From Mesorhizobium sp. INR15 (lineage in GTDB: Bacteria > Pseudomonadota > Alphaproteobacteria > Rhizobiales > Rhizobiaceae), in NCBI RefSeq assembly GCF_015500075.1, contig NZ_CP045496.1, positions 2,924,001 through 2,988,000 of the forward strand: a DNA stretch of 64,000 nt. The letters run 5' to 3'. Below the pieces are notes generated by a model that made no database searches, was not told the origin of the DNA, and saw only the letters and a list, made by a program, of their open reading frames with translations. The translations under genes were made by a program, and so were the position numbers. Shown in pieces: positions 46,460 to 54,890 of the stretch; position 1 is the stretch's first letter; each line of letters begins with the position of its first letter.

Positions 46460-46714
46460 CTATCGTGGCGGGTCGCGCCAGCCCTGGTCGGGGCCAAGCT
46501 GGCAATCGGCGATGCCGCGCTCCCAACGATCAGACCATCTTGCGCCGACATCGAACGAGCGCCGGGTCAAATGGCTTGCACGTCGCCACAGCCACGCATC
46601 CAAGAAGGTGAGCCACAGGCGCCGGCTGGTGTGCCCCGGCCGAGCGGGCAACGGCCCGATGCCGGCTTTCGTCTTGGGGCATTCCTCGCCCTGGTCCGTC
46701 AGCGAATGGGCCAT
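46460..46714 (-). CDS. Small hypothetical protein, coupled to MFS gene
   Basis: 84 residues from an ATG that overlaps the MFS stop (TGATG), the arrangement of translationally coupled genes. The protein is basic and rich in Trp and Arg in its centre (RRLWLTFLDAWLWRRASHL, then RWSDRWERGIADC), with no signal peptide or clear transmembrane span. I do not recognise the family. The coupling and the codon use support a real gene, but it could be spurious. Confidence 0.5.
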   Translation of the reverse strand: MAHSLTDQGEECPKTKAGIGPLPARPGHTSRRLWLTFLDAWLWRRASHLTRRSFDVGARWSDRWERGIADCQLGPDQGWRDPPR

Positions 46715-47955
46715 CACGGACCCACCGTTTGACCTGGTTCGTCGAAGGACACCGCCAGCGGCAGGGCGCGCGGCACCTTGCGCACACGCAGCAATGCCAG
46801 TCCCATCTCGGCCAGGGCGAAGATCAGCACCGCACCGAGGAACCCGGCAATGCCGACCTTGACGATCAGCCATCCGCCCAGCATGGGAAATCCAAAGATC
46901 CCCAGAAAATAGGCGATGGCAAACCAGGTCAGTGCGGCGCTGCGCTGCTCAGGAGGGCCATCGTTGACCGCCTGTGTCTGGATGACCGAATAGACCAGGC
47001 CGTAGCCGAGGCCGAGCAGGACAGCGCTGGCGATCTGGACCAGCACGCCATAGCGAAGCGCGAAGGCCACCACCACGCCAAGGATCATCAGTGACAGGAG
47101 CACGAGCGCGGCACGGTCGCCATTGGCCCGGCTGACGATCGGGGCCAGCACGAAGCGCGATGCCACCACTGTCATGGCATAGGCGGCGAAGAAAGTGCTC
47201 GCCTGCAGGCCGGTGCCACGCACCAGGGATGTCTGGAACGTCAGAACGCCGCTGAACACGCAGGCGCCGAGGCCGACCATAAGGATCGGATAGATGGCTC
47301 TCGTCTTGGCGATGCCAGGCAGTTTGCGCACCCAGCCATTGCTTGCTTGTGTCGTGGCGGCAGGCCTCGGCGACAGGGCTTCGAAGACCCACAAGAGCAG
47401 CGCTGCAAGAACACAGGCCGCCGCCACGAGGCAGAAGGCCATCGAGGTGGACAGGCCGAGGCCTCCCGTCAGCGCGCCCGCGACGACAGGGCTGGCGCCG
47501 ATGCCGGCCATCAGGAACGCGCCGAAGCGGGTGAACCAGAAACCGCGCTCGCGGTCGGTGACGCGCTCCGACAATGCCATTGGCGCGGCAAGATAGAACA
47601 CACCCCAACCGATGCCGATGAGAAAGCCGACAGCTCCGATCAGCGGCGAAAGGGTCTGCAACGCGGCAAGCGCGAGATAGCCGGCGCAGACGGACAGCGC
47701 ACCCAGTGCCGCCATCCGGGCCGCACCGAAGCGGCCAGCGAACCAGCCGACCAAGGGAACGCCAACCAGCGTGCCAACCATGGCGCCGGCAAGCGTGACG
47801 CCAGTCTCGATCTCGCTGCCGCCAAGCGACCGGAAATGCTCGGTCAGAAGGAAGGTCGCGCCGTAGCCGGCCGCCGTCAGGAAGCTGCCGACAAACAGGC
47901 AATAGGCATGGGATGCGCGCATGATGTTTTGACTCTTGTTACAATTGGCCTGCAT
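46714..47955 (-). CDS. MFS transporter
   Basis: 413 residues from the ATG at 47955; a second ATG at 47922 would begin just before the first membrane helix and is also possible. About 12 hydrophobic segments are visible, with the loop motif GWFAGRFGAARM between helices 2 and 3, which is the usual MFS signature position. It reads away from the divergent MocR-type regulator, whose probable operator lies in the 72-base gap, so it is likely the regulated exporter or importer. The substrate is unknown. Confidence 0.85.
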   Translation of the reverse strand: MQANCNKSQNIMRASHAYCLFVGSFLTAAGYGATFLLTEHFRSLGGSEIETGVTLAGAMVGTLVGVPLVGWFAGRFGAARMAALGALSVCAGYLALAALQTLSPLIGAVGFLIGIGWGVFYLAAPMALSERVTDRERGFWFTRFGAFLMAGIGASPVVAGALTGGLGLSTSMAFCLVAAACVLAALLLWVFEALSPRPAATTQASNGWVRKLPGIAKTRAIYPILMVGLGACVFSGVLTFQTSLVRGTGLQASTFFAAYAMTVVASRFVLAPIVSRANGDRAALVLLSLMILGVVVAFALRYGVLVQIASAVLLGLGYGLVYSVIQTQAVNDGPPEQRSAALTWFAIAYFLGIFGFPMLGGWLIVKVGIAGFLGAVLIFALAEMGLALLRVRKVPRALPLAVSFDEPGQTVGP

Positions 47956-47984
47956 ATTCCGCCAATAATGCTCAAATGACAGGT

Positions 47985-48015
47985 CCACTTGGATTTGGCC
48001 GCAAGAACCACTTGG
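47985..48015. promoter_or_regulatory. Direct repeat, candidate MocR-type operator
   Basis: CCACTTGG occurs at 47985-47992 and again at 48008-48015, 23 bases apart start to start, in the gap between the divergent MFS and MocR genes. MocR/PdxR regulators commonly bind direct repeats spaced by about two helical turns. The second copy is just upstream of the regulator's ribosome-binding site. Confidence 0.4.
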
Positions 48016-48027
48016 TGAGGGGCAATC

Positions 48028-49521
48028 GTGACATCAGCTGATACCCGCCGGCGCGAAGGCACCGCGCATCTGGTTGACATCGAGGTCGACAGGGCCTCGC
48101 ATGTGCCGCTTGCGCGGCAGCTTTACCTCGCCCTGCGCGAGGGGATCGTCGCCGGCCGCATGCCGCCGGGCGAGCGCCTTCCGTCGACGCGGGCGGCATC
48201 GCGCCTCTGGGGCGTGTCGCGCGGCCTGGTCACCGAAGCTTACGAGACGCTGCTGAGCGAAGGCTATGCAATCGGCCGCGTCGGCTCCGGCACCTATGTC
48301 TCAACCGATGTGCCGGAGCGCGCCGCGCGTCCTGGCGGGGCGGGGTGGGTCGCGCCGGAGCACGGCCGCCTGATCTCGCGCGCCGCCCGCGCGGTCGCGA
48401 CGCCGGTCCCGCAGCTCGCCGATCCACCCCTGGGAATACCCTTCATCATGGGCCGGACGCCGCCGGATGCAAAGACACGCGGTGTCCTGACCCGCATTGC
48501 CCATCGCCATCTCGGCGCCCTGTCGGATCATTACCGCGATCCACAGGGGGAGGAGGTGCTGCGGGAAGCCGTGGCCGCCTATCTTCTGGCGGCGCGTGGC
48601 GTGCGCTGTCTACCCAGCCAGATCTTCATCACGGCCGGGTCGCAACAGGCGATCGACCTGGCGATCCGCACCTTGATCGATCCCGGCGATGTCGTGGCGG
48701 TCGAAAATCCTTGCTATCCGCCAGCACGGCTTGCCCTGACTGTTCATGGCGCCAGGCTGGCGGCTGTGCCGGTCGATGGCGACGGCCTTGATGTCACCGC
48801 GCTTGCCGCGCTCGCCGCTGCGCCACGGGCAATCTATGTGACGCCATCGCACCAGTATCCGACCGGCACGGTTCTCTCGATGGCGCGCCGCCTGGCATTG
48901 CTCGATTGGGCGGCGGCCACCGGAGCCTGGGTCATCGAGGACGATTACGACAGCGAGTTCCGCTATGACGATCGTCCGCTGGCGGCCCTGCAGGGCGTTG
49001 ATGAGCATCATTGCGTCATCTATGCCGGCACGTTCAGCAAGGCGCTGCTGCCGGGTCTGCGCCTCGGCTATCTCGTGGTGCCGGAGGATCTGGTGCCCGC
49101 GTTTCGGGTGATGCGGGCACTGCTCGACCGGTTCCCGGCACCGTTCCAGCAACTGGTCGTCGCCGACTTTTTGGCCGAGGGTCATTTCTCCAGCCATCTG
49201 CGGCGGCTGCGCGAGGCTTATCGCGCGTCGCGTGACGTGCTGGTGTCATTGCTGCATGCGCGTCTGGCCGATCACCTGCGGGTGGATTCCCCGCATCAGG
49301 GCGTCCATCTCCTGGCGCGGCTTGGCGCGGGGCGCAACGATGTCACGCTGGCCAAGGCAGCGCGCCGGCATGGGGTCGCGGTCCTGCCGGTTTCGCCGAT
49401 GCACGTGGCGCCCATGCCGCTGCACGGTTTCCTGTTCGGCTTCTCGGGTCTGACCCATGCCGAGGCTGATCTCGGCACGGCGGGGCTGGCGGCAATGTTC
49501 GCGGCTTTCAAGCCGGGATAG
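48028..49521 (+). CDS. MocR-family regulator (GntR winged helix fused to PLP aminotransferase domain)
   Basis: 497 residues from a GTG at 48028 with GAGGGG upstream. The N-terminal GntR helix-turn-helix (about 20-90; LARQLYLALREGIVAGRMPP, then LPSTRAASRLWGVSRGLV) is joined by a linker to a class I aminotransferase-like domain (about 130-495) with ITAGSQQAIDLAIRTL, a YVTPSHQYPTG loop and the PLP lysine in YAGTFSKALLPGLRLGY. Such proteins sense PLP or an amino compound bound to PLP. It probably controls the divergent MFS gene. Confidence 0.9.
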   Translation: MTSADTRRREGTAHLVDIEVDRASHVPLARQLYLALREGIVAGRMPPGERLPSTRAASRLWGVSRGLVTEAYETLLSEGYAIGRVGSGTYVSTDVPERAARPGGAGWVAPEHGRLISRAARAVATPVPQLADPPLGIPFIMGRTPPDAKTRGVLTRIAHRHLGALSDHYRDPQGEEVLREAVAAYLLAARGVRCLPSQIFITAGSQQAIDLAIRTLIDPGDVVAVENPCYPPARLALTVHGARLAAVPVDGDGLDVTALAALAAAPRAIYVTPSHQYPTGTVLSMARRLALLDWAAATGAWVIEDDYDSEFRYDDRPLAALQGVDEHHCVIYAGTFSKALLPGLRLGYLVVPEDLVPAFRVMRALLDRFPAPFQQLVVADFLAEGHFSSHLRRLREAYRASRDVLVSLLHARLADHLRVDSPHQGVHLLARLGAGRNDVTLAKAARRHGVAVLPVSPMHVAPMPLHGFLFGFSGLTHAEADLGTAGLAAMFAAFKPG

Positions 49522-49571
49522 TCGCCGGAGCCAGAACCGCGGGTTCACCGGATCACCTCTCCAGCAGCACT

Positions 49572-50756
49572 CTAGAACACGTCGATCGTCGGAAAATTGG
49601 GTCTGGCCGTCAGGCAATCCCAGAGATAGACCGCCAGGCCAATGTCGCCGGTCCACAGGCTGTAGCGGCCACGGCCTACATGCTTGCGTGTTTCGTCGCA
49701 TTGCTCGATCGCTGTCATGGCGAAACCGCGCGCCCGGTCGAGCCAGATCCTGTCGCCGGTGCGCGCATGTATTTTCAGCAGCGCATAGCCGTTGCCGCCT
49801 GTGCCGTGGCAAAGATTCGAGCCCTTGGCCAGAGGTCCGGCTTCCCAGGTGAAAGCCGCGCCCTTGCGCAAGATGTCCTCGAATTCGGGCGTGGTGAAAG
49901 GCGCCGAGGCAAAACTGGTCACCATGCCGGCGGCGCCATGGCAATGCTGGCACATTTTCGGCGCCTCCTCCTCCTTCGCGCGGGCAGCCCAATTGGCACC
50001 CATCGGCGACTGCCAGGCAGTCGCGACCAGGACGCGGCAGATGGCGTCCTGAACCCGCATCTGCTGTTGCGGATCGAGCCAGGACCAGCCGGCCAGCAAT
50101 GGGATCATGTTGCCGGCGAAGCCGTGCACCGGGCCGAGCCATGGCAGCTTGCGGCCATAGAGCGCCTGGATCCACAACGGCCCGTCATCGCTGTCGCGCA
50201 AATCCTTCAGCAGCCGCGCCGCCTGAAGCTGGAAAAGGTCACGCCATCTCGGGGACGGCTCCAGCCCGGCCATATGCACGCAGGCCAGCATCGACCCGGC
50301 CATGCCCCACATGAACTCACGGATGGGAAGCTTGTTGTTGGCCTGGGCGCGTTGATGGACATGGTCAGCATACTCGGCCGTCGGGTCGAGCCGCATCGCC
50401 AGCAGTGCCGTTCCCATATCGCCGAAATGAAACGAACCGTGCCTCCGGTACATCCGCCTGGCGAACTCCTTGCGGTTCGCGGCAACCAGATGCGGCAGAT
50501 TGCCTCTAAAATCGAAAGCGCGTGTCGTTGCCCCGACCTGCTGCAGATAGTGCAAGGCCCAGATCGTTCCCGTCGCGCCGTAGTAGAACCCCGTCTGGCC
50601 ATGCGGCACACGATCCTCGGCGGGGTGGCTCGGCCAGAAATTGTCCGAACTGAAATGATCCAGCGCGTCGGCCACGATCTCATCGATGGCGTTGCGCGCG
50701 GCATCCGGATTCCAGGCAATTGGCGGCAGCCCGATATGGCGGGATTGTTCCAGCAT
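49572..50756 (-). CDS. Orphan LanC-like protein (lanthionine synthetase C family)
   Basis: 394 residues with the repeating double-glycine helices of the LanC alpha/alpha barrel. The zinc-site blocks are present: CQHCHGAAG (C272, H273) and NLCHGTGGNG (C316, H317). GPVHGFAGN supplies a histidine (H211) at the position expected for the LanC active site. The enzyme family adds cysteine or glutathione thiols to dehydroamino acids. No LanB/LanM dehydratase, precursor peptide or dedicated exporter is visible next to it. It may therefore be a LanC-like detoxifying or modifying enzyme rather than part of lantibiotic synthesis. It converges with the MocR gene. Confidence 0.85.
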   Translation of the reverse strand: MLEQSRHIGLPPIAWNPDAARNAIDEIVADALDHFSSDNFWPSHPAEDRVPHGQTGFYYGATGTIWALHYLQQVGATTRAFDFRGNLPHLVAANRKEFARRMYRRHGSFHFGDMGTALLAMRLDPTAEYADHVHQRAQANNKLPIREFMWGMAGSMLACVHMAGLEPSPRWRDLFQLQAARLLKDLRDSDDGPLWIQALYGRKLPWLGPVHGFAGNMIPLLAGWSWLDPQQQMRVQDAICRVLVATAWQSPMGANWAARAKEEEAPKMCQHCHGAAGMVTSFASAPFTTPEFEDILRKGAAFTWEAGPLAKGSNLCHGTGGNGYALLKIHARTGDRIWLDRARGFAMTAIEQCDETRKHVGRGRYSLWTGDIGLAVYLWDCLTARPNFPTIDVF

Positions 50757-50835
50757 GGGTATCCGGGTCAGCAGGAGAGCGTCAGACGCAATTCATGGTT
50801 CAGGCAATCCGCCGGCGCGGGGGCACACCGCCGGC

Positions 50836-51513
50836 TCAGCCAACCCTACATGTGATGTCCACCACCTGGAAGTCGCAGCCTATCACCCGGCCCAGAACCG
50901 GATCGCGAAGGGCAATGGAAAAGTCCAGCATATCGTGCTCGACAGGCGCCAGCATCGGCACAGTTCCCGAAAACAAGATGCCGTGGTCGCGGTTGAATGC
51001 CTGCTGCTTTTGCACCCGCTCGACCAGGCTGGCTGGCGTCAGGATGCCGTCGACGCTGCCGGCTTGAAGCAACCGGTCGCCGCAGCGCAATTCCAGCACA
51101 AGCCGGTCCCAGTGACCGCGCACCTCGCTGAGTGGCCAGGCTGTCGAGGCGACAACCTTCTGGCACAGGCTTTTCGACTTCTGCGCCGAATAATGCCGCT
51201 CGGTGGCGAGGTCGAACTGGTCGTTGCCGACGGTCACGTAGTCCGTGCCCTCGCATGCGAACAGCACGAATTCGACCTCGGGCCGCGAGTCGGGCCCGAT
51301 CACTTCCACCCTGTCGCCCTGCGTCAAAAGACAGGTCATGGCGGGATGAAAGACCGGCACCTTCTGCGGCACCGCGACGCCCAGCGCGCGCATTTCGGCC
51401 AGATGCTTGTCGACATCGATTTCGCTGCGGCCGGAATATCCGGCCAGCAGCAGTTGCCGGACGGCAGGAAAGATCTCCCCGCCATCCGGCGTTGCAAAAC
51501 GCAACCTTGTCAC
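50836..51513 (-). CDS. DUF2848 family protein
   Basis: 225 residues from a GTG at 51513. The sequence fits DUF2848: LLLAGYSGRSEIDVDKHLAE, then VTVGNDQFDLATERHYSAQK and a C-terminal FSIALRDPVLGRVIGCDF that recalls the fumarylacetoacetate-hydrolase fold. No biochemical function is established to my knowledge. It is the last gene of the permease-to-DUF2848 operon, 145 bases after the deacetylase-like gene, and probably acts on a product of that pathway. Confidence 0.8.
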   Translation of the reverse strand: MTRLRFATPDGGEIFPAVRQLLLAGYSGRSEIDVDKHLAEMRALGVAVPQKVPVFHPAMTCLLTQGDRVEVIGPDSRPEVEFVLFACEGTDYVTVGNDQFDLATERHYSAQKSKSLCQKVVASTAWPLSEVRGHWDRLVLELRCGDRLLQAGSVDGILTPASLVERVQKQQAFNRDHGILFSGTVPMLAPVEHDMLDFSIALRDPVLGRVIGCDFQVVDITCRVG

Positions 51514-51658
51514 ACGCGGCCTCTCTGCTTGCTTGCGATGATGGGCACGCGCCCTCTGGAGAGCGGCCCGGCGTCGATTGAATCACCGGACCGCTCTAAC
51601 CCTCTGTTTTCATAAGATTCCAGACGGAAGCCGTTGGCGCGCTTTTCCTGGCATTGTC

Positions 51659-52567
51659 CTAGCGGCGCGGCAGCACCCGGCCGACCGGCTTTTCATATTG
51701 CGGAATGAGTTCGACCATCGGCTTGTGGCGGCCGGCGTCGATCTCGGCGCGGACATAGGCGGCGATCTCTTCCATCGGCGCGAACCAGACATCGCCTTGC
51801 GCGACCACCTTTTCCAGGAACTCACGGAACACATGCCAGCGCGACAGCCGCCCGGTGACGAAGGGATGGAGCACCGGAACCCACAGCGCGCCATAGGCAT
51901 AGGCGGCTTCGAACTCCCTGAGATAGAGGTCAAAGCCGATGCGGGCGCTGCGCACCGGCATCATGTAGTGCAGGTCGAAGGACTGGACATATTGCGGCCA
52001 GTCATCCAGCCCCCAATGGCTCGGCAGTTCAATGACTTCGCCGCCGGTCTTGCGGCTCTTGATGACATAGGGGATGTCGGCGCCCATCAGCGACGCATCG
52101 TATTTGAAGCCGCGATCGAGCAGCAGGTCGAGCGACTTGTCGGAGAAGTTGTAGAGCGGCGCGCGCCAGCCGCGCGGCGCCTTGCCGGTGACACGCTTGA
52201 TGACCTCGATGCCGACGTCAAGCCAGTGCGCCTCATCGGCTTCGGTCTGTTCGAGCGGGTTTTCGTGGATGTAGCTGTGATGGGCGATTTCATGCCCACC
52301 CCTAAGGATTGCCTCGACGGCATCGGGGTATTGCTCGATGCACCAGGCCGGGACGAAGAAGGTCTGCTTGATGCCGAGTTCGCGATAGGTGTCGACGATG
52401 CGCGGCACCGCGATTTGCGGGCCGTAGCGCAGCATCGATATGGCGGAGACGCGGCGATCGCCGTCATTGGGATAGTCGACATGGATCAGGCTGTCGGCGT
52501 CCATGTCGAAGGTCAGGCAGGCGGCGCATTTCGCGCCATTGGGCCACTTAATGCCGTTGGTGATCAT
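51659..52567 (-). CDS. Polysaccharide deacetylase family protein (PuuE allantoinase-like)
   Basis: 302 residues with the NodB-homology fold. It has LTFDMDADSL at the first metal-binding strand, the HEIAHHSYIHE histidine block, and RGWRAPLYNFSDKSLDLL. The variant spacing is closer to the PuuE-like allantoinase/peptidoglycan deacetylase group than to chitooligosaccharide deacetylases. It overlaps the ureidoglycolate lyase gene by four bases (ATGA), so hydrolysis of a cyclic ureide or a related amide is more likely than action on a polysaccharide. The substrate is inferred from context. Confidence 0.8.
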   Translation of the reverse strand: MITNGIKWPNGAKCAACLTFDMDADSLIHVDYPNDGDRRVSAISMLRYGPQIAVPRIVDTYRELGIKQTFFVPAWCIEQYPDAVEAILRGGHEIAHHSYIHENPLEQTEADEAHWLDVGIEVIKRVTGKAPRGWRAPLYNFSDKSLDLLLDRGFKYDASLMGADIPYVIKSRKTGGEVIELPSHWGLDDWPQYVQSFDLHYMMPVRSARIGFDLYLREFEAAYAYGALWVPVLHPFVTGRLSRWHVFREFLEKVVAQGDVWFAPMEEIAAYVRAEIDAGRHKPMVELIPQYEKPVGRVLPRR

Positions 52568-53145
52568 TGTCCCGTTCCATTTCTGTTCGATGTGCCGAAC
52601 GCGTTGACGCTGGCGAGGGCCAGCCTTGTTCCCGGTTCGAGGGCGACTTCCTCGTAGTCCTGGTCGAAGCCGGGGCCGGGGCCGGCGCGGTCGACGACCA
52701 GGAACGAGCCGGCGTCGACCGTGATCAGGGGATAGTGCCAGGTGCCGCGATGGTAGTTGACGCCTTGCCGGCCATTGCTGAGGAAGGCGCGCAGGTCGGC
52801 CGCCGCAGGGCTCCGTCCGGGTTGCGCGACGACGGCGATCATGCGCTCGCCGCCGAGCGGCACGAAAGCCTGGCTTGAAATCGGATGGCGCTCCATCAGC
52901 GTCAGGAATTCCGGCACTGTCGGCCTGTCGGTGCGGAACATGCTGAGAAGCGTCCTGCCGCCATCTGCGGTGCAGTCAGCCAGCCCAAGTTCGTGGATGC
53001 GTGTCGCGGTGCCGCCATTGGTGGGGAAGGCGAGCGGGCCGGTGTCGTCGATGACATCGCCGAACGGCGCGAAGGCCTCGCGCGTCAGCTGTTCGATCGA
53101 TATGACCAGCCCTTGGTCAGTCCTTTGATCCGGTTGTGCGCCCAT
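52564..53145 (-). CDS. allA: Ureidoglycolate lyase AllA family protein
   Basis: 193 residues from the ATG at 53145; the family is about 160-170 residues, so the first 12-15 may be an extension. Family features include LTREAFAPFGDVIDD, the FVPLGGERMIAVVA strand and the NYHRGTWHYPL active-site histidines. AllA splits ureidoglycolate into glyoxylate and urea at the end of allantoin breakdown. The nearby PuuE-like gene fits that, but the usual allantoicase or allantoate amidohydrolase genes are not in view, so a related acid-ureide substrate is possible. Confidence 0.85.
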   Translation of the reverse strand: MGAQPDQRTDQGLVISIEQLTREAFAPFGDVIDDTGPLAFPTNGGTATRIHELGLADCTADGGRTLLSMFRTDRPTVPEFLTLMERHPISSQAFVPLGGERMIAVVAQPGRSPAAADLRAFLSNGRQGVNYHRGTWHYPLITVDAGSFLVVDRAGPGPGFDQDYEEVALEPGTRLALASVNAFGTSNRNGTGQ

Positions 53146-53148
53146 GGC

Positions 53149-54057
53149 TCAGTACTCATTCGTCTTCAGCCAATCGACATAGCGTGCCAGGCCGTCCTCG
53201 AGCGTGTATTGCGGGGCATAGCCGAGTTCGCGGATCGCGGCGGACTGATCCCACGGACCTTGCCTGTCGAGATGGCAATAGCCGGGGCCGATCGAGATCG
53301 AGGCCCGCGGCAAGAATTTTCGCAGCAGATCCGCCGACTGCGCCAATGTCCAGGCGTGGTCGCCGAAGATGTTGAACACCGAGCCTTTCATGGTCTCGGA
53401 GGTGGCCGCAAGGATCGCGGCATGCGCCACATCCTCGGTGTGGATGAAATGGAACAGGTGATCGGAGCCGCTCTCCATGACGAACGGCTCGCCACGCAGC
53501 ACCGTCTTGACGATGTCGCGCAGGATCTGCGGCATGCGGTTGCCCGGACCGTAGACCTCGCTGAAACGCAGCGACACTGTCTGCAAGCCATAGAGTTCGT
53601 TGTAGACACGGCCGAAATGCTCGATCGCCACCTTGGTGACGCCATAGGGCGTGGTCGGCGTCGTTGTGGAGTTCTCGTCGATCGGGCCGGCATGGTTGCC
53701 GTAGACGGTCTCGGAGGAGAAGTTGACCAGCCGCTTGATGCCGGCAAGCCGCATCGCTTCCATGACATTGACGGTGCCGTCGATATTGGCGACGACGGTG
53801 GTCAAAGGCAGGTCGATGGACAGGTCCGGGTGCGACATCGCCGCCGTGTGGATGATGCGGTCGACGCCATATTTCTCGATGGTGCGCACCAGGCGCGGCA
53901 CGTCATAGAGTTCGCCTTGCACGGCGGTGACGAAGTCGGTCGCCAGCTCGGAATAATCGCGGTTGTAGCTGACGACGTTGATGCCTTGGGCGGCAAGTTG
54001 CCGGACGATGGTGCGGCCGGTGTAGCCGAGGCCGCCGGTGACGAGGATCGATGCCAT
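53149..54057 (-). CDS. NAD(P)-dependent epimerase/dehydratase (extended SDR)
   Basis: 302 residues from the ATG at 54057, which directly precedes the nucleotide-binding motif ILVTGGLGYTGRTIVRQLA. An upstream extension of the open frame is out of keeping with the family and would run into the IclR gene. The extended SDR catalytic set is present: NFSSETVYG (Ser) and TPYGVTKVAIE (Tyr-x3-Lys). It probably acts on a sugar, a sugar acid or a ring compound. It is four bases from allA and 31 from the IclR gene in the same operon. Confidence 0.87.
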   Translation of the reverse strand: MASILVTGGLGYTGRTIVRQLAAQGINVVSYNRDYSELATDFVTAVQGELYDVPRLVRTIEKYGVDRIIHTAAMSHPDLSIDLPLTTVVANIDGTVNVMEAMRLAGIKRLVNFSSETVYGNHAGPIDENSTTTPTTPYGVTKVAIEHFGRVYNELYGLQTVSLRFSEVYGPGNRMPQILRDIVKTVLRGEPFVMESGSDHLFHFIHTEDVAHAAILAATSETMKGSVFNIFGDHAWTLAQSADLLRKFLPRASISIGPGYCHLDRQGPWDQSAAIRELGYAPQYTLEDGLARYVDWLKTNEY

Positions 54058-54088
54058 TCTGGTGCAGTCCTTTGCGATGGATAGGGGA

Positions 54089-54871
54089 TCAGCCGGCGCG
54101 CCTTGCTCTCTCGGCCTTGAGCGCCTGCGAGATCTTGGTTGTGTGGCTGACGACGAGTGCGCCGAGCCGTTCGGGCGTCGGGCTGAGGATGCGGGTGGTT
54201 GGACCGGGCACGCTGATGGCCGCGACCGCGACGCCGTTGCGGCCAAGGATCGGCGCGGCGATGCAGCTGACGCCATCCTCGACCTCTTCGCGTTCGATGG
54301 CATAGCCGCGCTCGCGCGTGCTGATGAGATCGGCGCGAAACGCCTCGGCGTCCATGATGGTGCGCCGGGTGTACTGGCGCGCGCGCCGGTCGCCGAAGAT
54401 CAGGTTCAGCGCTTCGTCCGGATTCTGGTAGGCGAGTATGGCCTTGGCCGACGCCGAGGTGTTGGCCGGAAAGGTGCTGCCGACGCGGATCGACATGCGC
54501 AGTACGCGCGTGCCTTCGGCCTGGTCGATATAGACGGAACTGCGTCCATCCAGCGCGACGAGATTGGCGGTCTCGCCGCTCTCCTGCGCGATGGCCTCGA
54601 GATAGGGGTGAACCAGCACCCGCAGATGCGCGGTCCGCAGTTGCACAGAGGCCGCCACGCCAATGATGCGGTGGCCGAGCACGTAGGTGTTGCGGTCCTT
54701 GCCGCGGGTGACGTAGTCGGCCTCGACGAAGGTCGCCAGCAGCCGGTGCGCAGTGCTTGGCGACAGGCCGGTGCGCTCGGCGATGTCGGCAAGCGTCGCG
54801 CCGCTGGTATCGAATTCGGCCAGGACCTCGAGGATCGACAGGCCGCGCAGGAGGGATTGGACTTCGCTCAT
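54089..54871 (-). CDS. IclR-family transcriptional regulator
   Basis: 260 residues from the ATG at 54871 (MSEVQSLLRGLSILEVL); the frame is open upstream into the SDR gene, but this start matches the family. The N-terminal winged helix (TLADIAERTGLSPSTAHRLL) precedes the effector domain (about 75-250) with ANLVALDGRSSVYIDQ and GVSCIAAPILGRNGVAVAAI. It is encoded inside the operon, between the SDR and the epimerase, and is likely to control it; two palindromes upstream of the permease are candidate sites. Confidence 0.92.
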   Translation of the reverse strand: MSEVQSLLRGLSILEVLAEFDTSGATLADIAERTGLSPSTAHRLLATFVEADYVTRGKDRNTYVLGHRIIGVAASVQLRTAHLRVLVHPYLEAIAQESGETANLVALDGRSSVYIDQAEGTRVLRMSIRVGSTFPANTSASAKAILAYQNPDEALNLIFGDRRARQYTRRTIMDAEAFRADLISTRERGYAIEREEVEDGVSCIAAPILGRNGVAVAAISVPGPTTRILSPTPERLGALVVSHTTKISQALKAERARRAG

Positions 54872-54890
54872 GTGCCTTGTCTCCGTGCCA

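Noticed and set aside
45670..46551. A 293-codon minus-strand open frame opposite the small P-loop kinase
   Set aside because: The plus strand carries a clear Walker A motif and kinase layout; the minus-strand translation has no motif.
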